Shown here piece after piece: positions 17,297 to 26,286 of a stretch of 64,000 bases of DNA (positions are counted from its first letter, which is position 1; every line of letters starts with the position of its first letter). The notes beneath the pieces were generated by a model. That model saw only the letters and a list, made by a program, of their open reading frames with translations, did no database searches and was not told the DNA's origin. The position numbers and the translations under genes are program-made. The DNA is taken from NCBI RefSeq assembly GCF_004087915.1, contig NZ_CP035108.1:62001-126000 (forward strand). Reading direction: 5' to 3'. Source of the stretch: Geovibrio thiophilus (GTDB lineage: Bacteria > Chrysiogenota > Deferribacteres > Deferribacterales > Geovibrionaceae).

Positions 17297-17996
17297 CTAC
17301 GACGAACAGATCAAATACGAAAATCTTGAGAGACTCCTGTCGTATCAATTTACGAGCAGGAGTCTCCTCCTTGAAGCTCTCACTCACCGCTCTTATTCCC
17401 ATGAAAAAAGAACGAAAACCAATTACGAACGTCTGGAATTTCTCGGTGATGCGGTTTTACAGCTTGTTATCACCGAATATCTCCTCGAAAAATACAGGGA
17501 TTACGATGAGGGAACCCTCTCAAAACTCCGGGGCTACTTCGTCAGCGAAGGCTTCCTGAGCATCATAGCCCATGAGATAGGTCTCGGCAGGTTCGTCCTC
17601 CTCGGCAAAGGAGAGAAGGCATCGGGCGGGATGTTCAAGGATTCCCTCCTCTGTGATATTTTTGAATCACTGGTTGCGGCGATCTACCGTGACGGCGGCT
17701 ACGAAGAGGCAAGAAGAACAATAATTCACCTTTTCGGGCAGCGCATCGATGAAGACATATCCACCAACAGCTTCATAGACTCCAAAAGCGAGCTCCAGAA
17801 GCTCACCCAGAAGATTTACGGTGTTCTGCCCGAATACACCGTGCTTAAAGAGGTGGGACCGGAACATAATAAGACCTTCGTTGTGGAGCTTCATATTGAA
17901 GGCATCCTCCACGAAACAGGCGAAGGCAAAAGCAAAAAAAGCGCTGAAAAAGTCGCCGCCACCAAGGCATTGAACCGCCTTGCGCACGTCTCATAA
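17289..17996 (+). CDS. rnc: Ribonuclease III
   Basis: Double-strand RNA endonuclease of 235 aa. The signature ERLEFLGDAVLQL (near 45-57) carries the catalytic acidic residues, and a double-stranded RNA-binding domain (SKSELQKLTQK to the C-terminus) follows. The acpP-fabF-rnc order is common in bacteria. Its end overlaps the radical SAM gene by 17 bases. Confidence 0.96.
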   Translation: MSSYDEQIKYENLERLLSYQFTSRSLLLEALTHRSYSHEKRTKTNYERLEFLGDAVLQLVITEYLLEKYRDYDEGTLSKLRGYFVSEGFLSIIAHEIGLGRFVLLGKGEKASGGMFKDSLLCDIFESLVAAIYRDGGYEEARRTIIHLFGQRIDEDISTNSFIDSKSELQKLTQKIYGVLPEYTVLKEVGPEHNKTFVVELHIEGILHETGEGKSKKSAEKVAATKALNRLAHVS

Positions 17997-19017
17997 AAAA
18001 ATACTCCCTGTTTTTATCCCCTTTGCGGGATGCAGAAACAGGTGTATCTACTGCAATCAGCATAAAATCACCGGAACGGGCGGCTGCGGTCTTACGGAAA
18101 GCGCCGAACGGCAGATCGATAAATATCTCACATACTCAAGTACATGGGACGAGCTAGCCTTTTACGGCGGAAGCTTCACCTGCCTTCCTCAAAAGGACAG
18201 AACAGCTCTCTACTCACTTGCGCACGCAAGAGGATTCAATGCCCTGCGCTTCTCCACAAGTCCCGACTGCGTGGGGGAGGATGTTCTGGATGAGGCGGAA
18301 GCCTGCGGCGTGAGAACCGTTGAGCTCGGTGTGCAGTCGCTGTCCGAAACTGTTCTGCGCATGAATAAGCGTCCCTATGACGCAGCAGCCTGTCTTGAGG
18401 CGGTGAAAGCCGTTCAGAAGCGATTCATAACAGGCATTCAAATGATGACGGGCATGCACGGTGAATCAGCGGCGGATGTGATACATACCGCAGATACTCT
18501 CGCTGCCGTGAAGCCCGATTACGCCCGCATTTACCCCACTGTGGTTCTTGCCGATACTGAGCTTGCGGAGCTGTTTGAGTCCGGCGCGTATGTCCCCCCT
18601 TCTCCTGCTGAGATACTTCTCCGCACAGCGTACGCATATGCAGCCCTGACCTCGGCGGGCACAAACGTAATCCGTACCGGACTGCAATACACGGATAATC
18701 TTGAAAATTCCATAAAAGGCGGTTTTTACCACCCAGCTTTCGGCGACATGGTAAAGACGCTTATCACACTGATATATCTTCATAATTACGGCGAAATCCG
18801 TACCATGGAAGCGGATGCTCACAAGCTCCGCGGCTATAAGGCGCTTGCAAGAAAACATTTCCCTGATAAAATCATTACCGATGAAAGCTTTCAAACAGAT
18901 TTCACTGAAATCTGCATGAAGACGAAGGAGCACATTTTTGAGAATAACGGCAGGAACCCTGAAAGGCATGCAGCTTCATACTCCGAAGAACTCATCCGTC
19001 AGACCCACAACGGATAA
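17980..19017 (+). CDS. Radical SAM protein, Elp3/HemN-like fold, substrate unknown
   Basis: 345 aa with the CRNRCIYCNQ cluster motif (CxxxCxxC) near residue 18, followed by FYGGSF and GVQSLSE strands typical of the Elp3/HemN-like radical SAM group. The start is TTG at 17980, inside rnc. Its last 80 bases overlap rsmD in another frame. Genes like this follow rnc in several anaerobic lineages, but I cannot name the substrate; tRNA modification is one possibility. Confidence 0.8.
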   Translation: MRTSHKKILPVFIPFAGCRNRCIYCNQHKITGTGGCGLTESAERQIDKYLTYSSTWDELAFYGGSFTCLPQKDRTALYSLAHARGFNALRFSTSPDCVGEDVLDEAEACGVRTVELGVQSLSETVLRMNKRPYDAAACLEAVKAVQKRFITGIQMMTGMHGESAADVIHTADTLAAVKPDYARIYPTVVLADTELAELFESGAYVPPSPAEILLRTAYAYAALTSAGTNVIRTGLQYTDNLENSIKGGFYHPAFGDMVKTLITLIYLHNYGEIRTMEADAHKLRGYKALARKHFPDKIITDESFQTDFTEICMKTKEHIFENNGRNPERHAASYSEELIRQTHNG

Positions 19018-19474
19018 GGTAAGGCAGGCTGTCTTTTCCTCTCTTTTTGACGAGACCGAAGGGGCGGAAGTGCTTGATCTCTGCGCCGGAACGGGCGCAT
19101 TCGGAATCGAAGCAATGAGCCGCGGGGCAGCGTCAGCCGTTTTCATAGACCTTTCAACAGACATAATCAAAAAAAACGTCCTTGACTCGAAGTTCAGAAA
19201 CACACGCATCATCAAAGGCGACATCAAAAAAGAGATCCCCAGACTGACAGGTGTTTTCAATATCATATTCATCGACCCGCCGTACGGTCTGTTTCTTCCT
19301 CAGGAAATAATGAACCTCATCCACGAAAGCGGTATCTTACATCCTGAGGGAACCCTTATCTACGAAGAGAGCACCCGCACTGCTTTCCCTGCGGAGCCTG
19401 AACATTTCAAGGTGCTGAAGGAAAAGAAGTACGGAGAAACGGCAATATACTATTTAAAACGGATGCAGATATGA
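18938..19474 (+). CDS. rsmD: 16S rRNA (guanine966-N2)-methyltransferase
   Basis: 178 aa, normal for RsmD. It begins MRITAGTLKG (family: RIIAGxxRG), has SAM motif DLCAGTGAFGIEAMSRGA and the catalytic DPPYG. The TTG start is required to keep the conserved N-terminus, and therefore the overlap with the radical SAM gene is real at 80 bases. It precedes coaD, a widely conserved pair. Confidence 0.93.
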   Translation: MRITAGTLKGMQLHTPKNSSVRPTTDKVRQAVFSSLFDETEGAEVLDLCAGTGAFGIEAMSRGAASAVFIDLSTDIIKKNVLDSKFRNTRIIKGDIKKEIPRLTGVFNIIFIDPPYGLFLPQEIMNLIHESGILHPEGTLIYEESTRTAFPAEPEHFKVLKEKKYGETAIYYLKRMQI

Positions 19475-19980
19475 AAAGAGCAGTTTATCCCGGAACCTTT
19501 GACCCCATGACCATGGGGCATCTTGACATTCTCAAACGAAGCTCTATGCTTTTTGACGAGGTCATCCTCGCGGTGGCAAAAAGCGAAAAGAAAACCACCC
19601 TCTTCTCCATAGAGGAAAGAACCGAAATGGCAAAAACCGCCACGAAGAATATTAAAAACATACGTGTAGTTCCATTCTCCTGCCTGCTGGTGAATTTCAT
19701 GAAGCGCATGGACAGCCAGATAGTTATCAGAGGGCTGCGCGCCGTGTCTGACTATGAGTATGAGCTTCAGCTAGCACTGATGAACCGCAAGCTGGATCCG
19801 AAGCTGGATACTGTGTTTCTCATGCCTTCACAGGAGTTTATATTCCTCAGCTCCAGTATGGTGCGCGAGATCGCAAGTCTCGGCGGTGACGTTTCCAAGT
19901 TTGTTCCTTCGGCAGTTTATGAAAAGCTGGTGAACAAACTCGGCTACCCGCCGGAAAATCCATGCGGCGGACAAAGCTAA
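19471..19980 (+). CDS. coaD: Pantetheine-phosphate adenylyltransferase
   Basis: Penultimate enzyme of CoA synthesis. 169 aa; YPGTFDPMTMGHLDI holds the nucleotidyltransferase TxGH motif, and SSSMVREIA is the C-terminal ISSTxVR equivalent. ATGA overlap with rsmD indicates translational coupling. Confidence 0.97.
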   Translation: MKRAVYPGTFDPMTMGHLDILKRSSMLFDEVILAVAKSEKKTTLFSIEERTEMAKTATKNIKNIRVVPFSCLLVNFMKRMDSQIVIRGLRAVSDYEYELQLALMNRKLDPKLDTVFLMPSQEFIFLSSSMVREIASLGGDVSKFVPSAVYEKLVNKLGYPPENPCGGQS

Positions 19981-20122
19981 GGTTTTGCGCCTCTTGTACG
20001 ATTCTTAAACGGTGCGGAAGCTCAAAAAAGACTAATTATTTGATTTTGCCGTTATTTGGTGTTAGTTTAGCGTATAAGGGCGAAAAATACGCACAGTACA
20101 GTACCGTTCGGTGAGGAGTTCC

Positions 20123-22054
20123 ATGAAAAAAGTCTTACTGATTGACGACAGCGTTACCATTCACAGGGTAATAGACATCTGCCTTGACAAGGACAGGTTC
20201 ATCACGGAAAAAACCTTCTCCGCAGACGATGCAGTAATGAAGCTGAAAAACTCTCCCGCCGACATAGTTCTGCTGGATAACAAGCTCGAAGGGATTCTTC
20301 TGGGTGATTTCATCGCAAAGATCCGTTCGCTGGCTCCTGTTTCATGGATAATTCTCCTGACCGGAGCATTCGACCAGTTTGACGACAGCGACCTAGCCAG
20401 ATCCGGCGCGGACGACTACCTTTTCAAACCCTTCGATTCACAGGCAATAGATCTTAAAATAAACTACGGGCTGAATACAGCGCACCGACCTGCGGCAGCG
20501 CCAGCAATGCCGGAGCAGATTATATCCGAGGAACAGACGGAGATTCTCCCCGCTGAGGAAGAATCCCCGGCGGAGGAAGCTGCCTTCATCGACCTTCGGC
20601 AGGAGGAACCGCCCGCTGAAGAGGCTGTCCCCTCATTTGAAGAAGAATCGGCAGAGCCGGAAACCGCTGAAGAGGAAATCCCCTCCGCGGAGGATATATT
20701 CTCCGAAGACGAGCCGGAAACCGAAGAAGCCGCAGGGAAATACGGAGAAGAGGACAGCGAGGACAGCTTCCCCTTTGACGATACGGAGCCCTCAGCAGCA
20801 GTATCCGAAGAAGAGAAGGCTGAGTTGGGGAATCTTTTCGGAGATATTGAAGGTCTTGCTGACATAGCGGATATTGCTGAGCCAGAAACAGCTGAGCCCT
20901 TGGAAGAAAGAGAGGAAGAGTCCTCTAAGGCTGAAGAACCGGAAGAGGATCTCGATTCCTTCCTGAAAGATCTCGACACCGCAGAAGCTCCCGAGCTTGA
21001 AATCATAGAGGAAGAGGAGACGGTTCCCGAACCTGCGGCTGAGGATTTCAGCGGACTGCTGGAAGAGCTGGGAGAAACAGAAGAACCGGCGCCGGAAGAC
21101 ATCCCCGAATACATCATTGAGGAAGAGGAAGCTTCCGACCCCTTCTCGGGGCTTACCCTGACGGATGAAGAGGACATGTTCGCCTCACCCGAGCCGGAAG
21201 CGGAACCCGCAGCTGAGTATGTCATAGAAGAAGAAAAAAGCGATGACGGCGACATCTTCGCGAATCTCATGCAGATAAGCGTTGAAGACGTGATAGACGA
21301 TAAACCGGCACTCACGGAGGAAGAGATTCGGCAGGAAGCCGCTGAACCCGCAGAGACTGATGAGACTGATGAGACTGATGAGACTGCCCTCGATATTATC
21401 ACTGAAGGCTTTCCTGAAACAGGAATACCTGTGGACGGAGAAATAGTTGACGAACAGCAGGAAGCGGATCTTTCCGCCGATGCGATAGAGAGCATGCCCA
21501 TTGAGACGGATTTCTCCGAACTCACACCGGCTGATGAATCAACGTTTGAAGAAACCTCCGAAGAAACAGTGGAGGAGCCCGTTATAATCAGGGATGAGGA
21601 AACGGCTAATGTGATTGAGGAAGAGGTCACCTTCACTGAAGAAACACTGCCCGAACCGGAAACAGCCCCTTCTCCCGATGCAGATGCGCCTGAGGAGATC
21701 ACTCCTGAGAAAGAGGAGCTCCCCGAAGCAGAGACAGAACCCGCCGAACCGGAATTCATCACAGTAGAAGAGCCCGAAGCGGAGCCGGCGGCATTTGAGG
21801 AATTTCCGGCTGAGCAGTTCGCCCCGCTGAAAGAGATGGAAGAGGATCACGAACCTGTTAAAGCACCCGCGGTCGGACTGGCGCAGGACGAAATAAAAGA
21901 GATTGTCTACCGCTCCTTTGACAGCGGAATGTTTAAAAGCGCCATTCAGGAAGTGCTTGCGGAAAAAATGGAGGAAGTGCTGAGAGAAGTGCTTCCCGAA
22001 ATTGCCGAAATGGTTATAAGAGAAGAAATAGAGCGCCTTAAGAGAGGAGAATAA
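20123..22054 (+). CDS. Response regulator with very long acidic linker and conserved C-terminal helix
   Basis: A CheY-like receiver (1-120: LLIDDS, phosphoacceptor in VLLDNK, KPF) is followed by about 440 residues dominated by Glu, Pro and Ala with DETDET repeats, probably disordered. A C-terminal 60-residue amphipathic segment (EVLREVLPEIAEMVI, EEIERLKRGE) ends the protein. That tail resembles ones on response regulators of delta-proteobacteria, including gliding or pilus regulators, but no output domain is recognised. The start at 20123 follows GAGGAG; a GTG at 20111 is less likely. 643 aa. purM begins on the next base after its stop. Confidence 0.8.
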   Translation: MKKVLLIDDSVTIHRVIDICLDKDRFITEKTFSADDAVMKLKNSPADIVLLDNKLEGILLGDFIAKIRSLAPVSWIILLTGAFDQFDDSDLARSGADDYLFKPFDSQAIDLKINYGLNTAHRPAAAPAMPEQIISEEQTEILPAEEESPAEEAAFIDLRQEEPPAEEAVPSFEEESAEPETAEEEIPSAEDIFSEDEPETEEAAGKYGEEDSEDSFPFDDTEPSAAVSEEEKAELGNLFGDIEGLADIADIAEPETAEPLEEREEESSKAEEPEEDLDSFLKDLDTAEAPELEIIEEEETVPEPAAEDFSGLLEELGETEEPAPEDIPEYIIEEEEASDPFSGLTLTDEEDMFASPEPEAEPAAEYVIEEEKSDDGDIFANLMQISVEDVIDDKPALTEEEIRQEAAEPAETDETDETDETALDIITEGFPETGIPVDGEIVDEQQEADLSADAIESMPIETDFSELTPADESTFEETSEETVEEPVIIRDEETANVIEEEVTFTEETLPEPETAPSPDADAPEEITPEKEELPEAETEPAEPEFITVEEPEAEPAAFEEFPAEQFAPLKEMEEDHEPVKAPAVGLAQDEIKEIVYRSFDSGMFKSAIQEVLAEKMEEVLREVLPEIAEMVIREEIERLKRGE

Positions 22055-23098
22055 GTGGCAAAGATCGACTACAGAAGCAGCGGAGTTAATATAGACGAGG
22101 GGAACAGGTTCATAACACTCATAAAATCCATGGCAGAATCCACCTACACCGAAGGGGTTCTAGGCAGTCTCGGCGGCTTTGCCGGATTTTTCAGCCTGAA
22201 AGACGCGGCAGGGATGACCGATCCGGTTCTTGTAGCGGCGACAGACGGCGTGGGAACCAAGCTGAAAATCGCCTTTGATTCCGGCAAGCTGGACACAGTC
22301 GGTGTTGACCTTGTCGCAATGAGCGTGAACGATCTTGTGGTAACCGGAGCTAAGCCGCTCTTCTTCCTTGATTATCTGGCAACAGGCAAGCTGGCGCCGG
22401 AGGACATGGCGGAAGTGGTTAAGGGCATAGCAGACGGATGCAGGCAGTCCGGAACCGCACTGATAGGCGGTGAAACAGCCGAAATGCCCGGGTTCTACAA
22501 AGAGGGCGAGTTTGACCTCGCCGGCTTCTGCGTCGGTATACTTGACAAGGCGAAAATGGTGGACGGCAGCAAAGTCTCCGCCGGAGACGCCATAGTGGGC
22601 TTCGGCTCAACAGGTCTGCACAGCAACGGGTATTCTCTCGCCCGCAAAATCTTTTTTGACGAGCTGAAAATGGACGTGAAGGATGAAATAAACGGCAAGC
22701 CGCTTTATGAACTGCTCCTTGCGCCCACTAAAATATATGTTAAAACAGTCCTCACCCTTCTTTCCGAAGGTTTCGGCATAAAAGCCATGGCGCATATCAC
22801 AGGCGGCGGCTTCTACGAAAACATACCCAGAGTGCTTCCCGAAGGGCTGAAAGCCGTTGTGGACAAAGACAGCTTTGCCATGCCGGAAATTTTCGGTATT
22901 ATCACCTCCAAGGTAAGCATAGACAGCCGCGAGCTTTACAGAGTTTTCAACATGGGTATAGGCTTCATCGCTGTAGTACCGGCTGACGAAGCCGGAAAGC
23001 TCAGAGTCCGTGCTGAGGAGCTCGGCGAAAAAGCCTTTATAATAGGCAGGATAGCCGAAGGCGTGAAATCAGTTGAGATAAAAGGAATAGACTTCTGA
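22055..23098 (+). CDS. purM: Phosphoribosylformylglycinamidine cyclo-ligase
   Basis: AIR synthetase of purine synthesis, 347 aa, GTG start immediately after the preceding TAA with GGAG upstream. Family motifs DGVGTKLKIAF and GLHSNGYSLAR are clear. It shares one base with purN (TGATG), the classical purMN pair. Confidence 0.97.
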   Translation: MAKIDYRSSGVNIDEGNRFITLIKSMAESTYTEGVLGSLGGFAGFFSLKDAAGMTDPVLVAATDGVGTKLKIAFDSGKLDTVGVDLVAMSVNDLVVTGAKPLFFLDYLATGKLAPEDMAEVVKGIADGCRQSGTALIGGETAEMPGFYKEGEFDLAGFCVGILDKAKMVDGSKVSAGDAIVGFGSTGLHSNGYSLARKIFFDELKMDVKDEINGKPLYELLLAPTKIYVKTVLTLLSEGFGIKAMAHITGGGFYENIPRVLPEGLKAVVDKDSFAMPEIFGIITSKVSIDSRELYRVFNMGIGFIAVVPADEAGKLRVRAEELGEKAFIIGRIAEGVKSVEIKGIDF

Positions 23099-23700
23099 TG
23101 AGAATAGGGATACTGCTCTCCGGCAGGGGAAGCAACTTCAAGGCTATAAAAGCGGCAATAGACAACGGCGAAATCAAAAACGCGGAGATCGCCGCGGTAA
23201 TCAGCAATAAATCCGACGCGGCGGGTCTCGCCTACGCGAAGGAATGCGGTCTGAAAACCGTTTACCTCAATCACAAGGACTTTGACGGACGGGAAGCGTA
23301 CGACAGGGAGATAGTTAAGCATCTCAGCGAATCGGGCGTTGATCTCGTCTGCCTCGCAGGGTTCATGCGCATAATCTCCCCATATTTTGTGGAACAGTAC
23401 CGAAACAGGATCATCAACATACACCCTTCACTTCTTCCCGCCTTTCCCGGGCTGGACGCACAGAAGCAGGCTCTGGACTACGGAGTCAAATTCGCCGGAT
23501 GCACGGTGCATTTTGTGGATGAGAAGATGGACAGTGGCGCCATCATCCTCCAGAAATGCGTTCCCGTTAAGGATGACGACACGGAGGAAACACTCTCCGC
23601 GCGGATACTTGAGGAGGAACACAGGGCATACCCCGAAGCTGTGCGTCTGATCGCTGAAGGCAGGCTGAAGACAGAGGGCAGACACGTAAAAATATTATGA
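23098..23700 (+). CDS. purN: Phosphoribosylglycinamide formyltransferase
   Basis: Transfers formyl from 10-formyl-THF to GAR. 200 aa. LLSGRGSNFKAI at the N-terminus and the catalytic segment IINIHPSLLPAFPG, with Asn-His, then VDEKMDSGAI with Asp. It overlaps the next gene by four bases. Confidence 0.97.
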   Translation: MRIGILLSGRGSNFKAIKAAIDNGEIKNAEIAAVISNKSDAAGLAYAKECGLKTVYLNHKDFDGREAYDREIVKHLSESGVDLVCLAGFMRIISPYFVEQYRNRIINIHPSLLPAFPGLDAQKQALDYGVKFAGCTVHFVDEKMDSGAIILQKCVPVKDDDTEETLSARILEEEHRAYPEAVRLIAEGRLKTEGRHVKIL

Positions 23701-24944
23701 AAAAACTGCTGGCAGCATCGGCTCTCTTTCTGATAAGCCTCACAGCCTCCGCAGGAGACACAATGACACTTGAAAACGGAGTCAGATTTACAGTAATCGA
23801 ACGCCCCTACACCGAGACGGTTTCCGTTTCGGTTTTCATAAAAGGCGGATTATTCAGGGAAAGCAAAACAAACAACGGCGTGGGCGCGCTCATGTCCTCC
23901 GTATGGGTCAAAGGGAGCAACATGCTCCGTGAGATGGAATTTTACGGAGGCAGCGTCGGGGCGGGTCAGGGAACTGATTCCTTTGAAATAGGCTTCTCCT
24001 CCACAGCCGAATACATGGACAAGGCTATTGAGCTTTTTTCCCCCTTCCTCTTTTCACCCGAATTCAGCGGGGATGTATTTGAAAGGGAGAAGGCTATACA
24101 GCTTGAAGAGATCAAAGCCATTCAGGATGATCCGTCATCTTTATCTTTCCGCAATTTCATGAAGCTCAGCTACGAAGGCACACCCTACGCCCTCACTATA
24201 GAGGGAGAAAAGGACAGCGTGGAGAAGCTCACACTTGATGATGTGAAAGACTTCTACCCTGTTATACTCCAAGGGAAGAGCACATTTGTAACCGTCGCAG
24301 GCAGGATAACGCCCGAACAGGTGCAAAAGCTTAAGACGATATTCGCAGCCGTTCCCGCAGGTACGGAATTTACGGCAGATTGTGCCTATCCGGCTCAGAA
24401 GGAAGAGATTTACAAGGAAGACCGTGATCCCAGAACTCAGCAGGCGAAGCTCTACGTGGGTTATGAAGCCCCCGAAGCGTCATCTCCTGAATACGCCGCG
24501 GTTAAGGTAATGACGGATATAATGGGCGGCGGCATGAGCTCACGCTATTTCTCGGAAATGCGTAAAAACAGAGGCTACGCATACTCGGTCGGCGCATTTT
24601 ACCCGTCCAGACTCTGCAAATCAAGATTCGTTGGACACATAGGGCTGGAATACGCAAATGTTCCGGAGGCGGTCAAAGCCATGGAAGAAATAAACAAAAC
24701 CTTCCTGAACACGCTGACGGATGAAGAGCTCACCAAGGTTAAAAACTACATGCTGGGCAGACTGCTAATAGAAACCGAAACCAACAGCAAGCAGGCATGG
24801 TACGCTAACTTCTTCCTGAACGCAGGACTCGGCAGCGGCTACCTGACAAAATATATCGAAGACATCAAGGCAGTGGATAAGGACGCGCTCAAAAAAGCGG
24901 CGGAGATATTCAACAAACCAAAAACTGTTTACGTGCTGAGGTAG
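23697..24944 (+). CDS. Secreted M16-family protein lacking the zinc motif
   Basis: 415 aa with a signal peptide (cleavage after about SLTASAG). It has both halves of the M16 fold, including the C-terminal GGGMSSRYFSEMRKNRGYAYS motif. Where active M16 peptidases have HxxEH, it reads GVGALMSSVWVKGS, with no His or Glu pair. It is therefore predicted inactive, like the non-catalytic partner of two-gene M16 systems. No catalytic partner is adjacent. Start overlaps purN. Confidence 0.85.
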   Translation: MKKLLAASALFLISLTASAGDTMTLENGVRFTVIERPYTETVSVSVFIKGGLFRESKTNNGVGALMSSVWVKGSNMLREMEFYGGSVGAGQGTDSFEIGFSSTAEYMDKAIELFSPFLFSPEFSGDVFEREKAIQLEEIKAIQDDPSSLSFRNFMKLSYEGTPYALTIEGEKDSVEKLTLDDVKDFYPVILQGKSTFVTVAGRITPEQVQKLKTIFAAVPAGTEFTADCAYPAQKEEIYKEDRDPRTQQAKLYVGYEAPEASSPEYAAVKVMTDIMGGGMSSRYFSEMRKNRGYAYSVGAFYPSRLCKSRFVGHIGLEYANVPEAVKAMEEINKTFLNTLTDEELTKVKNYMLGRLLIETETNSKQAWYANFFLNAGLGSGYLTKYIEDIKAVDKDALKKAAEIFNKPKTVYVLR

Positions 24945-25002
24945 AAGTTCAGATACCTGAAAAAACAGAAATCACAAAAGAATTGAGTCTTTGAAGGATT
25001 CG

Positions 25003-25026
25003 GGAAACTTTGTTCCAAAAAGTTTC
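25003..25026. repeat. E-type AT-rich hairpin, likely bidirectional terminator
   Basis: GGAAACTTT and AAAGTTTCC flank a short centre, preceded by TTTGAAGGATTCG. It is a single copy of the hairpin family seen at 14757, 31307 and 55642. It lies between convergent genes and is well placed to end both. Confidence 0.6.
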
Positions 25027-25050
25027 CTGAAAATAGCCGGATTATAAAAC

Positions 25051-25353
25051 TTATAACTCTTCATCATCTTCAAAGTCGGCAAAGTCGTCTGCGGTTTTGG
25101 CGCTGTATTCGAGGGTTTCGATGTAGAGAGGAAGATCTTTCTTAGGGATGCTTTTCTTTTCGGGAACCTGAAGCACTTTTATCTTTTTGCGGAAATTCCA
25201 CATATCAAGCTCTATAACATCGCCCGCCTTAAGATTACAGGCGGGCTTGGCTGTGCGTCCGTTGACTGTGATGAAGCCTTCACCAGCCGCCTCATTGGCA
25301 ACGGTTCTGCGCTTCATCAGGTTCATTGTCTTCAGAAACTTGTCCAGCCTCAT
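25051..25353 (-). CDS. S4-domain RNA-binding protein (RqcP/Hsp15-like)
   Basis: 100 aa consisting of an S4 domain: MRLDKFLKTMNLMKRRT, GFITVNGR and LKAGDVIEL. The group includes RqcP/YabO, which acts with RqcH on stalled 50S subunits, and Hsp15. The acidic tail (DFEDDEEL) is unremarkable. It is last in the gmhA-mfd-parvulin unit, seven bases after the SurA-like gene. Which of the two roles it serves is not decidable here. Confidence 0.85.
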   Translation of the reverse strand: MRLDKFLKTMNLMKRRTVANEAAGEGFITVNGRTAKPACNLKAGDVIELDMWNFRKKIKVLQVPEKKSIPKKDLPLYIETLEYSAKTADDFADFEDDEEL

Positions 25354-25359
25354 AAGCGA

Positions 25360-26286
25360 TTAGTACATATACTGCACAAGGATGCGCTGTTTGCTGTCCT
25401 TAAGCCATTTATCGTAAACGATTTTCGTTTTCTCATCGGCTATGGCGCCTGCGGCGGTCTGCCTCACTTCCGCAGTGCCTTCGTATTTATCCTTGAAATT
25501 TTCAACATAGAGAACCCTGTACTCCCCGCCGAAAGACTGAACCGCAGTAATGTCTCCTTTGTGCTTGCCCTTAAGGAGATCTTTCAGGGATGAATCCAGA
25601 GCATCATACTCAAACCAGCCAAGGTAGCCGCCCTCTTCATCTCCGGCGAATTTCGCAGTGGTTTCCACAAAGGAACCGTTCTTTTTGAAGAACTCCAGAG
25701 CCCTTTCAAGGGCAAGGCGGTTTTCAAGCTTAAGCATCCTCAGCTCAAGCTGATCGCTGATGTCGAGCTTATTCCCGTTTTCTTTTATATACTTATTGAT
25801 TTCATCATCAGTAACAACCACTTTCGGCGCAAGAACCCTGCTGCGCACCCTCGTGGAAAGAATATCCATCTTTATCTGCCACTTGTAATGTGCCATTGTA
25901 CGGTTTTCCTTCGCGAGAAGCTCAAGAAGCTGCTGCTCGGTGATGCCGTTTTTTTCCATAACGTCCTTCACCGCATTGTCCACTTCCTGATCGCTTACAC
26001 GAACACCCTCACGGCGGGCGGAGTTCAGCACCACGTACTGATCCACAAGGAAATCCAGCGTTTTCTTCGTGTAGTCGGCAAGAACACGCTTTTGCTCTTC
26101 CTGATCCTTAATGGCGTATATAGCCTTTGTTCTCTCGGGGTTGAGGGATTCAATGTCGAATTTGGTTATAACGTCATCCCCTACGCGGGCGTAGACCCTG
26201 TCAATTACCTGCGCCTGAGCCTGCTGTGAGAGGCTCAAAAGCAGCAGGAGCAACATTAATAATCTCAGCTTTACCGTAAATTTCAT
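25360..26286 (-). CDS. Periplasmic SurA-like chaperone with parvulin domain
   Basis: 308 aa with a long leucine-rich signal peptide (to about QAQA). A SurA-type N-terminal chaperone domain (VYARVGDDVITKFDI to residue about 160) is followed by one degenerate parvulin segment (GGYLGWFEYDAL). SurA proteins escort outer-membrane proteins. Its first 86 bases lie inside the upstream PpiC gene, with AAGGA before its ATG. Confidence 0.82.
   Translation of the reverse strand: MKFTVKLRLLMLLLLLLSLSQQAQAQVIDRVYARVGDDVITKFDIESLNPERTKAIYAIKDQEEQKRVLADYTKKTLDFLVDQYVVLNSARREGVRVSDQEVDNAVKDVMEKNGITEQQLLELLAKENRTMAHYKWQIKMDILSTRVRSRVLAPKVVVTDDEINKYIKENGNKLDISDQLELRMLKLENRLALERALEFFKKNGSFVETTAKFAGDEEGGYLGWFEYDALDSSLKDLLKGKHKGDITAVQSFGGEYRVLYVENFKDKYEGTAEVRQTAAGAIADEKTKIVYDKWLKDSKQRILVQYMY

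Noticed and set aside
19981-20122. Promoter before the response regulator (TTGCCG, TATAAG)
   Set aside because: Spacing of about 21 bases is poor and other combinations are equally weak; not listed as a feature.
20464-21762. Long minus-strand Ser-rich open frame (432 codons)
   Set aside because: It is the reverse shadow of the Glu/Pro-rich linker: GAA/GAG codons read backwards as TTC/CTC or TCC/TCT. No ribosome site or family.
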